A DNA stretch of 64,000 bases from Pollenia angustigena (Eukaryota; Arthropoda; Insecta; Diptera; Polleniidae), in contig OV884056.1 of the NCBI GenBank assembly GCA_930367215.1, forward strand, positions 119,529,053 to 119,593,052, written 5' to 3'. Below are positions 33,431-43,480 of the stretch, piece by piece. The notes under the pieces are model-generated. The model did no database searches. It saw nothing but the letters and a program-made list of their open reading frames with translations, and was not told the origin of the DNA. The first letter of the stretch is position 1; each line of letters opens with the position of its first letter. A program made the position numbers and the translations under genes.

Positions 33431-35664
33431 TATAGCACTATATATGGTATCTAGTTTAATTGGAAAAATAACAAAAAATATCCTTAAATTCCGTGCAATT
33501 AAAAATTTTAATTTAATTAGAAAAAAAAAATTAACTTTTAAACCGTTTGGAACAAATTAAAATTTTCTTTAATTTAAGAAAATTTAAAACTTCATTTAGT
33601 CTTGGACAAATTCAAATTTCATTTTATTAGGGAAAATTTTAAAATTTAATTTAAGAATATTAAATTTTTATTTAAATTGGGAAATCAAATTCTTCTTTAA
33701 TTTATGAAATTTGAAAAATTTACTGCTTTCGGAACAAAAAAATTTTTTTTTTTTTTTTTTTTTTTAAATTAATTTGGTGTGTTTCTTCAATTTTTATTTA
33801 ATTTAGAATAAATAAATTTTTATTTAATTTGTATTTATTTTATAATTGGAGGCTAATGAAAATCTTAAATCTTATTCCGTTGAAAAATACTTCATTTTAA
33901 TTAAATTGGGAAATACCGAAATAAGTAATTGAACAAAAAACTTAAATTTTTAGTTTTATTTGTCAAAGTGTCAAAGGAAATGGATTAATTCAATATTCAA
34001 TATAATAGAAAATAAGAAATAATAATAAAGAATATTTTACTTTTGTTAAGTGTACGTAAATAATTGTAGTGGACTGTATATTTTTCTTTTATTGTAGCAC
34101 AGTATTCCGGCTATCAATAAATTTAGCAAACGAATTAATAATTTGTTGCTTTATTAAGCTTCGTACAGACGATGGTCAGATCTTACAATATTGTAAGCAG
34201 GCGTTGCCAACAGCAATATTTTTCTGACAATGGTGCATTGTCAGATGCATTAATTTTGCGCTTCTGCAAATACAAATGAGCTTACAACGTTCACACAGTT
34301 GTAAGACATTTTAGCCAATTTTAATGCAATTTAAGCAACGCTGCTTACCAATATTGTAAGATCTGACCATCGTCTGTACGAAGCTTTAGAGCGCAATAAA
34401 TCTTAAGTTGAGTTGAACTTAAACGTTGTGTGTGTGTATGTGTGGTAAACTAATAACCATACAAGTTAAGAGTATTTTATTACTTTAACTTGTAAGATCA
34501 AGAGAACGCAAAGCTTTAATTCTTTCTATTTTATTATTATTGAACTTTGTGTGTATGTGTGTGTGTGTGTGTGTTTACAGAGTTTTAAGTAATCAACAAT
34601 TTAAGAGTTTCTTAATATGCAATTTGTTAGTTAAAAAACCTTAGCTATTGTAACGTTTGCGTGTGTGTGGATGAGTTGCGAAAAAATGGAAAGGGATTAC
34701 CCAGTTTCTTTTATTTTTTTATTTATTTTAAATACCTTTTATCCAAGACAAGTGGGCACTTGTCGCTATTTTGCTTCTGTATTCTTTGACTTTTCCAATA
34801 TTGCTTATATTCCCTTCGATTTACATCTTTGCTATTTGCCGCACTTTCCTTTGCCTATATTTATGGGATTTTCCCCCAAGGCACATATGCACACAAATAT
34901 AGTTGAATTTTTTCTATTTTGTATTTTTTCCGTTAAGATTTTGTAATAAATCTTTAAAATTTTATTTTTCTGTGCACCTTTGGAACAAATCGATTTTTCT
35001 TCTTCTTTATTATTATTTCAATATTGTATGTATGGAAGTATTTCTGATTCCATTTACATACACTTTATATATGGCGATTTTGCCGCTTTTTCTTTACCAC
35101 TTAGCACTGAATTTACGTACTTCCCATGCAATGTTACTCTTATGTGCCTATGTACATACATAAATATATATTTGCCGCAATTGTTACAGGCTGGGTATTT
35201 ACATAAGTTTTTTTCTTTGTGGATAGGTAGGTAATATGGCGACTATTACCGTATATTTTTGGTATTTTTTCCTCTTTTTTTTAACTTTAAATTTTCACTT
35301 TTGTTATTTCTTATGTATGTATGTATGTACATATTTTAATTGCCATTTTTATTATTTTTTCTTTTACACCACACAGTTTCACACTTTTAACACACTCGTA
35401 TTTTTTTATTTATTTTTCAATTTAAAATTTTTGGTTTTAAATATAACAATTTTTTCTTTTGGGTACTTACTTCTTCACTGATTTTTAAATAGGTACTGAT
35501 CTTGTTGATTTACCTCACCTTTCCTTCTTCGGTTATTGCTTTTTAACTTTTGAACCTGTTGATTTGTTTCTTCATTTACTGCATGTTGCGCTTCTTCGTT
35601 TCGCTGAGAGATTTTTTGAACTTTTTGTCTTTGGGGTGACCAGATTTATTTTCCCACTTGGTTA
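33431..35664 (-). other. long AT-rich leader of the gag-only element
   Basis: This is a leader between primer site and gag, about 2.5 kb including the tandem units at 33165-33430. It holds AT-rich simple sequence (33480-34130), a MITE at 34157-34385, GT microsatellites at 34426-34445 and 34549-34575, and T-rich sequence. No credible coding sequence is seen. Confidence 0.6.
34157..34385. mobile_element. Harbinger-type MITE, 229 bp
   Basis: The ends AGCTTCGTACAGACGATGGT run on as CAGATCTTACAATATTG on both arms without mismatch. TTA flanks both sides (34154-34156, 34386-34388). The perfect arms suggest a young insertion. Confidence 0.88.
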
Positions 35665-35687
35665 CTTTCCTTGGATCGATAGGACCA
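35665..35687 (-). promoter_or_regulatory. primer binding site of the gag-only element
   Basis: On the minus strand TGGTCCTATCGATCC starts at the base next to the LTR. TGG pairs with the CCA end of a tRNA. The tRNA is not identified. Confidence 0.6.
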
Positions 35688-36453
35688 TGAATAAAAATAG
35701 ACTGCTGGTGGCCTAAATTATTATAAATTGGGCTCGATTCTCTTTTCCTTGGGGAACAGGAATTGAGAAGTCTGCCCAATGATAATTATAATCGCTCGTT
35801 AGAGGATTATAATTATTGGGGGTTAAAATAAAAGAAAGAAAACAGGGGATTAGTTTTCTATTCTTTATGTAGGGGATTTTAATAGTAGGTGCTTACCTTC
35901 TAGAGTTGCGGGTTCTCAAATTAAATGAGAAGATGTTGTGGGTTTATTTTTTTTTTTTAATTAAATTTATTTTCCACTTAACAATATTGGGGTGGGTTGA
36001 GTTATGATCGTTCGTCTGCTCACTTGAAGTGTTAAGAATGAAGTAAAAAGTAAAGTTATGATTTAAACTTATTCAACCTCGGCGTTTTATCCACACCGAT
36101 GGTTGGATAAGTTTTGATCGCCTAATTTTGGCGAGTACTAAATAGTACACTTAAAGAAATTTACTTCAAATAGGCATTGAACTCACCACTTTAATTTACT
36201 AAATTTACAATTCAAAGTTCACAATTCAATAATTAAATAATTAACAAAAATTCACTTAAATTTGCAGTTTAATAAAATACGTAATTCAATACAATTCAGT
36301 AAAAAAAGCGAAATTTTAATAAAATAATAAAATAAGAACAAAAATGCAAAGTTTTAATCAAATTAAGAAAATAAGTAAAAAATTCAAAGTTTTAAACAAT
36401 AATAAAATTCGTAATTCAACAAAAATGAAGATGTGTACAATATAAATTGTACA
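35688..36453 (-). repeat. 5' LTR of the gag-only element
   Basis: A direct copy of 31070-31828 with one added AAATAATT near 36235 and a handful of substitutions. Its minus-strand start is TGTACAATTTATATTGTACA, itself an inverted repeat. Confidence 0.88.
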
Positions 36454-36458
36454 CAATT

Positions 36459-37157
36459 ATTACAGGTAGACTTATTTTGATGATTGAACAGCTTATAAAT
36501 TTGCTTGTAAAACCGTTAAAGTTTTGATGTACTATTAAAAAATTTCATTACCTTTCAGGTTTATGTATGTATGTTTATTGGTGGTACGATGTGCTTTGCT
36601 GGTGGTATTATTTATTCTTTTACGTCACGTAATTTCTCCCCTATGATCTGAATCGTTGGGGTTTCTTTCTTGGCATTTAGTTTTCCTTAATTTTCACTTT
36701 ACGAACATAGCAAGAACGAAATAATTACAATTGTTTCTGTGTTATGGATGTATGGTCACTTTTTATATGATTGTCTAACTTTTTTTACAACTGCAGCTCG
36801 TTAAAGCTGAATAAATGACGGTAGTATAAGTCTATGCCCATAAATCCAAAAGTCGACTTGATGGATGCTGTTGACAATTTCCTATGTAGGTAACCTCCTG
36901 CTAAACGGTGGATAAAACTATGGATACAAATTTCCCTTAATCCAGCAAAATCCTTATCTTACCTTCTTTTTTTTCGCTTTTTGCCTCAATCCTCCTTGGA
37001 ATGCTGCTATCCTTCACGGCTACCACTATATTGTCCTCCTTGCTGCTTCTTATTTTAAAATTACACTTTTCCTAATTTTACGACCGCTTACCAACACGTT
37101 TCGTTCCAAAAGGACGGAAATCGAAATTTTTCCTCAACAGGTTGATTCCTTATTCGT
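36459..37157. other. non-coding interior of the large hAT element
   Basis: No ORF or repeat family was recognised here. It joins directly to 31064 once the LTR element is removed. Confidence 0.4.
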
Positions 37158-40100
37158 TTTTATACCCTTCACCGAAGGTAAGAGGGTATATATAACTTTG
37201 TCATTCCGTTTGTATGTTCCACAATATTGATCCTACACCCTATAATGTATATATATTCTGGGTCCTTATGAAAAGCGAAGTTCAAATCCGGTTGTCCGTC
37301 TGTCCGTCTGTCCGTGTGTATGTTGAAATGGGTTTTCCAAAAACCCCAGAAATGATGTGGACTAGGTTGATGTATGTTTATATCACATATACTCCGTTTA
37401 AGTTTGCTATTGAATTTCAGCCAGATCGGTCCAAAAATGACGGAGATATGAGCAAAAAACCACGACTGCCTCTGATTTTGCCCAAAAATCCCTTGTTGTT
37501 GTTGTATTTTATTTATTTCTGTATATCTTGAGAACGGCAAGAGCCAAAGTTTCCAGATTGGGTACAAAGATTTAGATTATCAATATACAGTATCCAACAA
37601 AATATGGGCGGGATTGGAAAAGTGGGCGTGGTACCTCCCATACAAAAAAAATCAAAAATTGTATATAAACCTGAATTTTTGGACTGTCATATGACCTATG
37701 GCTACGCCTTATATATCAAAAGATCGAAAATCTTTAGTAGAAAATATTTTGGAAAAATCGGTTCAGATACAAAAAAGTTATGACCAAAATATAATTTTTT
37801 TTAAAAAATACCCATTTACGGGAGCCATAGGTCTTTCTGAGTCCACGTTTTATCACAAAGTAAATGGTAAATTTATTCCTAAAGACATCGGTATATAAAT
37901 CTTTCAAATCGGTTAATAAAAGACTGAGTTATGTCCAAAGTACTGAAATCCAAAAAAATATGTCTTTTTTGTACCCTTCACCGTTTATTATTAAGTTTGT
38001 TTAAATATATGTACACATATGTTAGTATCTATACATATAGACCTATAACCCAATTTAATGAACAGTATATAAATCTACCAAATCGGTTATTACCAAAACA
38101 CTGAAATCCCAAAAATTACTCTTTTTATACCCTTCACCGAAGGCAAGAGGGTATATACATACATATGTATATGTAACTGTTGCAGTCAGCCCTGCCATAT
38201 TTGCCGATTTTTTGCCTTTAAATTATAGCCGATTTTTGTTAAAAAAAAGTTTTCTTTCAAAAATATTCAACTATGAAGAATTAAAGAACTAAATCTGAAT
38301 AAAAGAAAAAAGGTCAACGCTTAAAATATCTTTTTCTATAGGGAAACTATAAAAATCTTTATACATATGTATATGAGTTTGAAAATGAATAAACGCTTAC
38401 AAAAGAGAGAGGGTAAGCTAAATTTACATTCACTATCAATAAAAATAATTTCAATAAAAAAATTATTCTTATAAGATTATACGGAATTGAGGATGATGCG
38501 ATTAACTACAATTTATTTATAAAACGTTTATTTTTTTTTTATTTCTATTGATTATTATGTTTTAAACATTAGTTAATGCTGCATTTTTCTGTTTTGTTAT
38601 TAAAAAAAAATATCTTTTATTGTATTTAAAAGAGGTATTTTAAATTTACCGATTTTAAATTAAAGTGCCGATTATGCCGATTTTTTTTGGAAAATATGCC
38701 GATTGCTTATGAAAATCTTCTGGCACCCCTGGTTGAAGTAAAATAATATTTACTAATGTAAGATGCTGCATTACGTTAGGTATTCTCTTCCTTTTAATAT
38801 CATTGCCAAAAACAATGACATGGACTCTATGTTGTTGTGTTGTTGGTTTTTTATACCCTTCACCGAAGGTAAGAGGGTATATATAACTTTGTCATTCCGT
38901 TTGTATGTTCCACAATATTGATCCTAGACCCTATAAAGTATATATATTCTGGGTCCTTATGAAAAGCGAAGTTCAAATCCGGTTGTCCGTCTGACCGTCT
39001 GTCCGTGTGTATGTTGAAATGGGTTTTCCGAAAACCCCAGAAATGATGTGGACTAGGTTGATGTATATTTATGTCACATATACTCCGTTCAAGTTTGCTA
39101 TTGAAATTCAGCCAGATCGGTCCAAAAATTACGGAGATATGAGCAAAAAACCACGACTACCTCTAAATTTTTCCAAAAATCCCTTGTTGTTGTATTTTTT
39201 TTATTTCTGTATATCTTGAGAACGGCAAAAGCCAAAAATTCCAAATTAGGTACAAAGATTCAGGTTATAAATGCACACCATCCCACAAAATGTGGGCGGG
39301 ATTGAAGAAGTGGGCGTGGTACCTCCCATACAAAAAATATCAAAAATTGTATAAAAAGCTGAATTTTTTGACTTTAATATGACCTATGGCTACGCCTTAT
39401 ATATCAAAAGATCGGAAATCTTTAGTAGAAAATATTTTCTGAAAATTTCGGAACAATCGGTTCAGATACAAAAAAGTTATGACCAAAATTTTCGGTAACC
39501 ATGGATCTTCCCGAGTCCAAGCTTTATAACACAAGTAAATGGTAAATTTCTTCTTAAACACGTCGGTATATAAATCTGTCAAATCGGTTAAAAAATGGCT
39601 GAGTTATAATCAAAATACTGAAATCCCAAAAATTACTCTTTTTATTATAATTAAGTTTTTTATTATAAAGTTTGCTTAAATATATGTACATATATGTAGG
39701 TATATATACATATATGCCTATAAGCCAATTTAATGGAAATATTATTTTTAAGTACGTTGGTATATAAATCTGCCAAATCGGTTAAAAATGGTTAAGTTAT
39801 GTGCAAAATACTCCAAAAAAGAACTAAAAAACATTAACATTTTAATAAAAACTAAAATTTTAGAGCTGTATTATGACCTATTCATACGTTTTAGATATCA
39901 AAATATCGGAAATCTTTTAAGAACAAAATATCGGAAATTTTTAGAAAAATTCGGAATATCGGCAAAAAAAGTAATGTCAAAAATATAGTTTTTTTTTAAT
40001 ACCTATTTTCGGGAACCATAGAACTTCCCGACTACAAGTTTTATCACCAAAGTAAATGGTAATTTTATACTTTAAGATGTCGGTATGACCAAATACTGAA

Positions 40101-40310
40101 ATTCGATCAAAACTAAACGTGCTATATATTAATTAAACTTTTAATATATTTAATAGCACGCAATCATGTGCAAATAATTAAATAAAACTAAACGATATAT
40201 ATTTTATAAAATATATTTAAATATATATATATAAACTTCTGTTCTTTCCAAACCATGGTGAAGGGTATTTAAGATTCGGCATAGCCGAATATAGCACTCT
40301 TACTTGTTGT
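37158..40310 (+). mobile_element. mini-me/DINE-1-like elements, nested copies
   Basis: TTTATACCCTTCACC begins copies at 37158 and 38851, with a partial one at 38129. Each full copy runs through a TATATA tract, TTGTCATTCCG, a GTCCGTCTGTCCGTCTG microsatellite and repeated CCAAATCGGTTAAAAA motifs. The two long copies are about 95% alike over 800 bp, 1.69 kb apart. The right end is GGTGAAGGGTAT followed by the hairpin GATTCGGC-ATA-GCCGAATA (40273-40290) and AGCACTCTTACTTG. TA and GTCY tracts define mini-me, which belongs with the helentron-related DINE-1 group; the match to that group is by structure only. No Rep/helicase is encoded. Confidence 0.65.
38187..38731. mobile_element. hAT-type MITE, 545 bp, inside the mini-me block
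   Basis: The ends are CAGCCCTGCCA and, reversed, CAGGGGTGCCA. The flanks GTTGCAGT and GTTGAAGT match at seven of eight bases. Internal GCCGATTTTT motifs are repeated on both sides. Confidence 0.75.
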
Positions 40311-40555
40311 TTCTACAACTGCAGCCCACTTCATCCTTAACAAACAGGTGGTAACATATAGTACCACTTGTAAGTTTATTTAGATTTGCCTGTCTGGCAA
40401 CTTTTCGTTTTTCCACGGATCGGAGTTGTAGTTAACTGGCCAGTGTGGTCAACACGGCACAAAATCTACCGAACCGAACATTAAGAAACGATATTTAGTG
40501 TTTATTTTCGAACACTGCCTCAAAGTATGAGGTAATGCAAAAGAAATAATTTTAT

Positions 40556-41450
40556 CAATAGGTCTGTCTGGGTACTTTTCCAGTAACAAATACTCAGTAA
40601 ATTTTTTTGGGAGAGTAAGACCAATATTACTCTATCGGCTGAAAAAATCTCAAAAAGTACGCAGACAGTATCCAGTGAAATCTTGCAAGAAAACAGCTGA
40701 TCGGTGTGTAAACAATTGAAATAACAAAGCAAAAGAATTTTAGCATACATATGTACATACGTGTACGCAAAATTGAATTCTCGAGGTAAATTAAAAAATT
40801 ATTAATTAAAGTGAAGCTTAAAAAGTGTTGTAAATTAAAAAACTTGTTTATTACACTGTTATTAATTTGGTAAGTTCAATTTCTTCTTAGTTTTTAGTTC
40901 TATTTGTCGTTTTTTTATAAAACTTCTTTTGCTTACATTGCCCAACATAGTACCGGCTTACAATGGAAAAAAATAATGAAATACCCAATACAGTGCCCTC
41001 CAACAGCTTCACAACGGAGAAAAATAATTTGGATGTGAAGTGCTCGCCAGGAACACAATTCCAAATACTCGCCTCTTCAGTTGCAAAGTTTGTCCCACAA
41101 AGTTTTGCTGGTTCTATCGGTTCTGCCATCTCCACTCCACTTACGCCGCGGTCGCACTGTATATTTGGACGTTTCTAGCATGAAGTTAAATGTTTTGTTT
41201 ATTATAATTTATTATAAACGTTAAAAATCAACAAAATTCTAACTACTTACCTCTGCCATTCTTAAATTTCAATTTTTATTTTCATTTCACAAAAACTATT
41301 TCATTTAAACAGCTGTTCAAACTATTTGCAAAATCTTGCAAGCGGAAATTTCTCCAGTAACATTTTGCGAGTTCTCTAACTTCCAACTGTCAAAAAATTC
41401 TCTTTTTGGCTCTTTATTTCTGCAAGAGATTTGGAGTACGCAGACATCTA
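40556..41450. repeat. element of the ATAGGTCTGTCTG family holding a small ORF
   Basis: The left end ATAGGTCTGTCTGGGTAC and right GTACGCAGACA are inverted. 41268-41450 is a close copy of 13518-13700. The element may have carried or captured the ORF at 40963-41178. Confidence 0.45.
40963..41178 (+). CDS. unrecognised 71-residue ORF
   Basis: ATG at 40963 opens MEKNNEIPNTVPSNSF, followed by a stretch with KFVPQSFAGS and a Ser/Thr/Pro end, stopping at 41178. A possible donor GTAAGT lies upstream at 40870, so the ATG could be in a second exon. FVP within a short Leu-rich context loosely recalls PABP-binding PAM2 motifs, but the fit is poor and I would not assign a function. Its place inside a repeat suggests a captured fragment or chance. 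The opposite strand is also open here. Confidence 0.25.
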   Translation: MEKNNEIPNTVPSNSFTTEKNNLDVKCSPGTQFQILASSVAKFVPQSFAGSIGSAISTPLTPRSHCIFGRF

Positions 41451-42120
41451 AATTCTCAGTCTTTTTTTTGGATTTCTCTAAGCATATAAAATCTTCCATT
41501 ATACCATTTAAATCCTGTTTTATTTTTTAAAATTGTTAACAATTCTAATTGTTTGGATTAATTCTGTTGTTGCGTAAGTTTCTTCTGTTGTCAGGTCAGC
41601 ATCTAACTCATCCTGACAAAAGTCAGCACCGAACATTTTGCAAAAAAGTTCGTTTCCGAATTCCTTAATTTCTGTTTTTGTACAGTATTTTAAAAATGTA
41701 GTTATAGAAAGAAATATATTGTATACAAAAATAATTCTGAACACAACTATTTTGGTGCAGTTTTGGAGAATTTTGGTACGGATAACGTTGTAAAATTGTT
41801 AATGGTTGCACTGTAGAATGTATTTTTAAAAACGAGTTGCTTTGTAACCGACGTTTTGGAACTCACCCATTGTTAAAACACAAAAAATATGGCTTAATAC
41901 TACAAAAAATTATAATTTTTGTTACAACGGTTAATCGACTGAAATTAACCAGTTTAATCGTTAATCGAAAAAAGCCAATTTTATATTAGCCGATCAGTTT
42001 ATCGAATAGTAATTAATCGGTTAACCGAATGAATACCCTAGTTGTATACAATTCAATAAAAAATAATAAAATTAATTTTCTTCTTTCTTCCATTTTCACA
42101 AACTTTTATAAAAAAAACTA
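41451..42120. other. AT-rich sequence at the right end of the outer hAT element
   Basis: No convincing gene is seen. A 74-codon frame at 41520-41744 (-) has no recognisable motif. Bases 41930-42040 carry the GGTTAATCG repeats belonging to the outer hAT end. Confidence 0.4.
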
Positions 42121-42123
42121 ATA

Positions 42124-42702
42124 CAGTACTTTTCGTTTATAGTCACAACGCTTATAGTCACATTAGCGATAAAGTCCATTTTATCTGTTTATTTTGCCGC
42201 TATAAGTTAATTTAATGTAAAGCATTAACGTTATAGTCCATTTCGCGATATAAGCACATTTGCCATATAAACCATTTATCAACAGTAGCCAAGGGGAAAA
42301 GTAAAGCAAATTAATGGCGTTATAGTCACATTAGCAAAATTTACTAAGTTCTTTTAGTTTTCGAATCCAAAATCCATCCAAAGAAAGAATAAATTAAATC
42401 ATTTAATTTTTGTCATCAACTCTCTACTCGTAAAAAATTAGTTTTTGCCGTTGGTATCACCTATGAAATATCTTGTTATTATTTTAACTAGTTTTTATAA
42501 AGTATGCAACTCTGTTGTGAAACCATAAGGCTGATTGCGGTGTAATTTATATGAATTCCTTTATTCACATAACTTGATTATATTCGAACTCGGTTATATG
42601 CGTCATAGAGGCATATATGTGAATTAGCCTTATAGTCACATTAGCGATATAGTCCACGTTATGGTTGCAACTAAAGGATGTGACTTTAAGCGAAAAGTAC
42701 TG
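42124..42702. mobile_element. pogo/Tc1-like MITE, 579 bp, TA duplication
   Basis: The ends CAGTACTTTTCGTTTATAGT and, reversed, CAGTACTTTTCGCTTAAAGT are flanked by TA on both sides (42122-42123, 42703-42704). TATAGTCACATTAGCGATA recurs at about 42154, 42312 (partial) and 42632, near both ends, like transposase sites. It is non-coding. Confidence 0.85.
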
Positions 42703-42764
42703 TAGTTTGCTAACTGTGCTGCCACTTTGTAGAATCGTTTACATCTGTAAACCATATGGTAGCT

Positions 42765-42895
42765 TTGTTTGTCCGGACAAATTTTCCGAGATGGGTGAAT
42801 CGTTCTGCAGAACACTCTCTGTAAAAAAATTATTTTCTGGTCAAAAATATTGTTCGGAACTCATGGGTGAATCGAGCTTTACACTTTTTAATTTT
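42765..42895. repeat. dispersed repeat shared with 14150-14260
   Basis: GGGTGAATCG occurs twice here (42793 and 42867). GTTCGGAAC...CATGGGTGAATCG is the complement of the sequence at 14157. The element limits are unknown. Confidence 0.5.
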
Positions 42896-42907
42896 CAGAA
42901 GCCTTTT

Positions 42908-43245
42908 TTATACCCTTCACCACAGATGTAAAAGGGTATATATAAGTTTGTCATAACGTTTTTAATTTCCACAATATTGATTTTACACCCCATAAAGTAT
43001 ATATATTCTGAGTCCATATGAGAAGAGAAGTTGATTTAACGATGTCCGTCTGTCCGTCTTACGTTTGATATGTTTTTTCCGAATAATCCAGACATGATAG
43101 CGGCTAGGTTGTTTTACATTTATGTTACATACAGTCCACCATTTCTTCCTATTGAAATTCAGCAAGATCGGTCCACAAATGGCTAGATATGACCAAAAAA
43201 CCACGACTGCCTCTAATTTTTCCAAAAAAATCCCTTGTGGTTGTT
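42908..43245 (+). mobile_element. mini-me-like fragment
   Basis: TATACCCTTCACC, a TATATA tract, CCACAATATTGAT, GTCCGTCTGTCCGTC and CAAGATCGGTCC occur in the same order as in 37158-37500. The 3' hairpin is missing. Confidence 0.7.
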
Positions 43246-43404
43246 GTTTTTTTGTTTTTTTATTTGAACGAGTTGAAATTTAAGCATAAGAAACATGTAC
43301 ACATGCTTGTACATGATTGTTCGCTTTAATTGAAAAATACATAGCTACATATTAAACTAATAATATGACGGAGTATATTATACTATAATTCTTTATTTTT
43401 AACA

Positions 43405-43480
43405 ACGTCTGGGCGGTTGCCCAAGAAGGTTTGTTTGTTAAATTGCCGGGGTTCAAATCTCGGCATCTCCACCTTTTCCA
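43405..43480 (+). other. tRNA-like remnant with a B box and T-run
   Basis: GGGCGGTTGCCCAAG lies where an A box would be, and GGTTCAAATCT, a near B box, stands inside a stem GCCG/CGGC. ACCTTTT follows as a possible Pol III stop. It is likely a tRNA-derived SINE head or tRNA pseudogene; no full cloverleaf is seen. Confidence 0.45.

Larger units (their letters stand above)
31070..36453 (-). mobile_element. gag-only LTR retrotransposon (BEL-like), non-autonomous
   Basis: Two direct repeats of 759 and 766 bp begin TGAATAAAAATAGAC and end AAATTGTACA on the plus strand. They bound a 3.86-kb interior and are flanked by the 5-bp duplication CAATT (31065-31069, 36454-36458). A TGG-starting primer site abuts the right LTR, so the element reads on the minus strand. 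The only protein inside is one intact Gag-like ORF; protease, reverse transcriptase and integrase are absent. The LTRs differ at only a few positions plus one short insertion, which suggests a young insertion. The BEL assignment is inferred from the Gag and the 5-bp target. Confidence 0.88.
20815..40517. mobile_element. 19.7-kb hAT-bounded element with exact 8-bp duplication
   Basis: The ends are CAGTGTTCGAAAATAAACA and its exact complement (19 bp). They are flanked by the exact 8-bp duplication CCTCAAAG at 20807-20814 and 40518-40525. Subterminal CCGAACCGAACA-type motifs occur on both sides (about 20944, 21023 and 40473). CAG...CTG ends with an 8-bp target are hAT hallmarks. The interior holds a 6.6-kb tandem array, a decayed minisatellite, an LTR retrotransposon and mini-me-like repeats. 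Without these the parent would be about 4-5 kb. I see no hAT transposase inside. The probability of such ends and flanks matching by chance is very low. Confidence 0.85.
15952..42040. mobile_element. outer hAT-type element split by two later insertions (tentative)
   Basis: The left end TAGGGTATTCAT (15952-15963) is cut off by the next element and resumes at 20415 after duplication of GTATTCAT. The right end, reversed, is TAGGGTATTCATT (42028-42040), and the palindrome TCGGTTAACCGA lies near both ends (20510, 42017). The flanking 8-mers GTTTTATG and GTTGTATA match at six of eight positions, as an old hAT duplication might. Excluding the two hAT-type insertions (15964-20414 and 20815-40517), about 1.9 kb remains. 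No transposase is seen. The pairing is an inference across 26 kb. Confidence 0.4.

Noticed and set aside
34665..35481. Several overlapping Phe/Tyr/Leu-rich ORFs resembling membrane proteins
   Set aside because: They arise from T-rich leader sequence of the LTR element; frames overlap each other and show no conserved motif.
37214..37531. 105-codon ORF repeated at 39007-39219
   Set aside because: It is the translation of the mini-me-like repeat body, with the GTCY tract read as SVCPSVR; the frame is not kept between copies.
41520..41744. 74-codon minus-strand ORF
   Set aside because: It has some amino-acid variety but no motif, no splice context and no second copy.
43405..43480. Functional tRNA gene
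   Set aside because: It has a B box and T-run, but the acceptor and D stems do not form and the anticodon loop cannot be placed.
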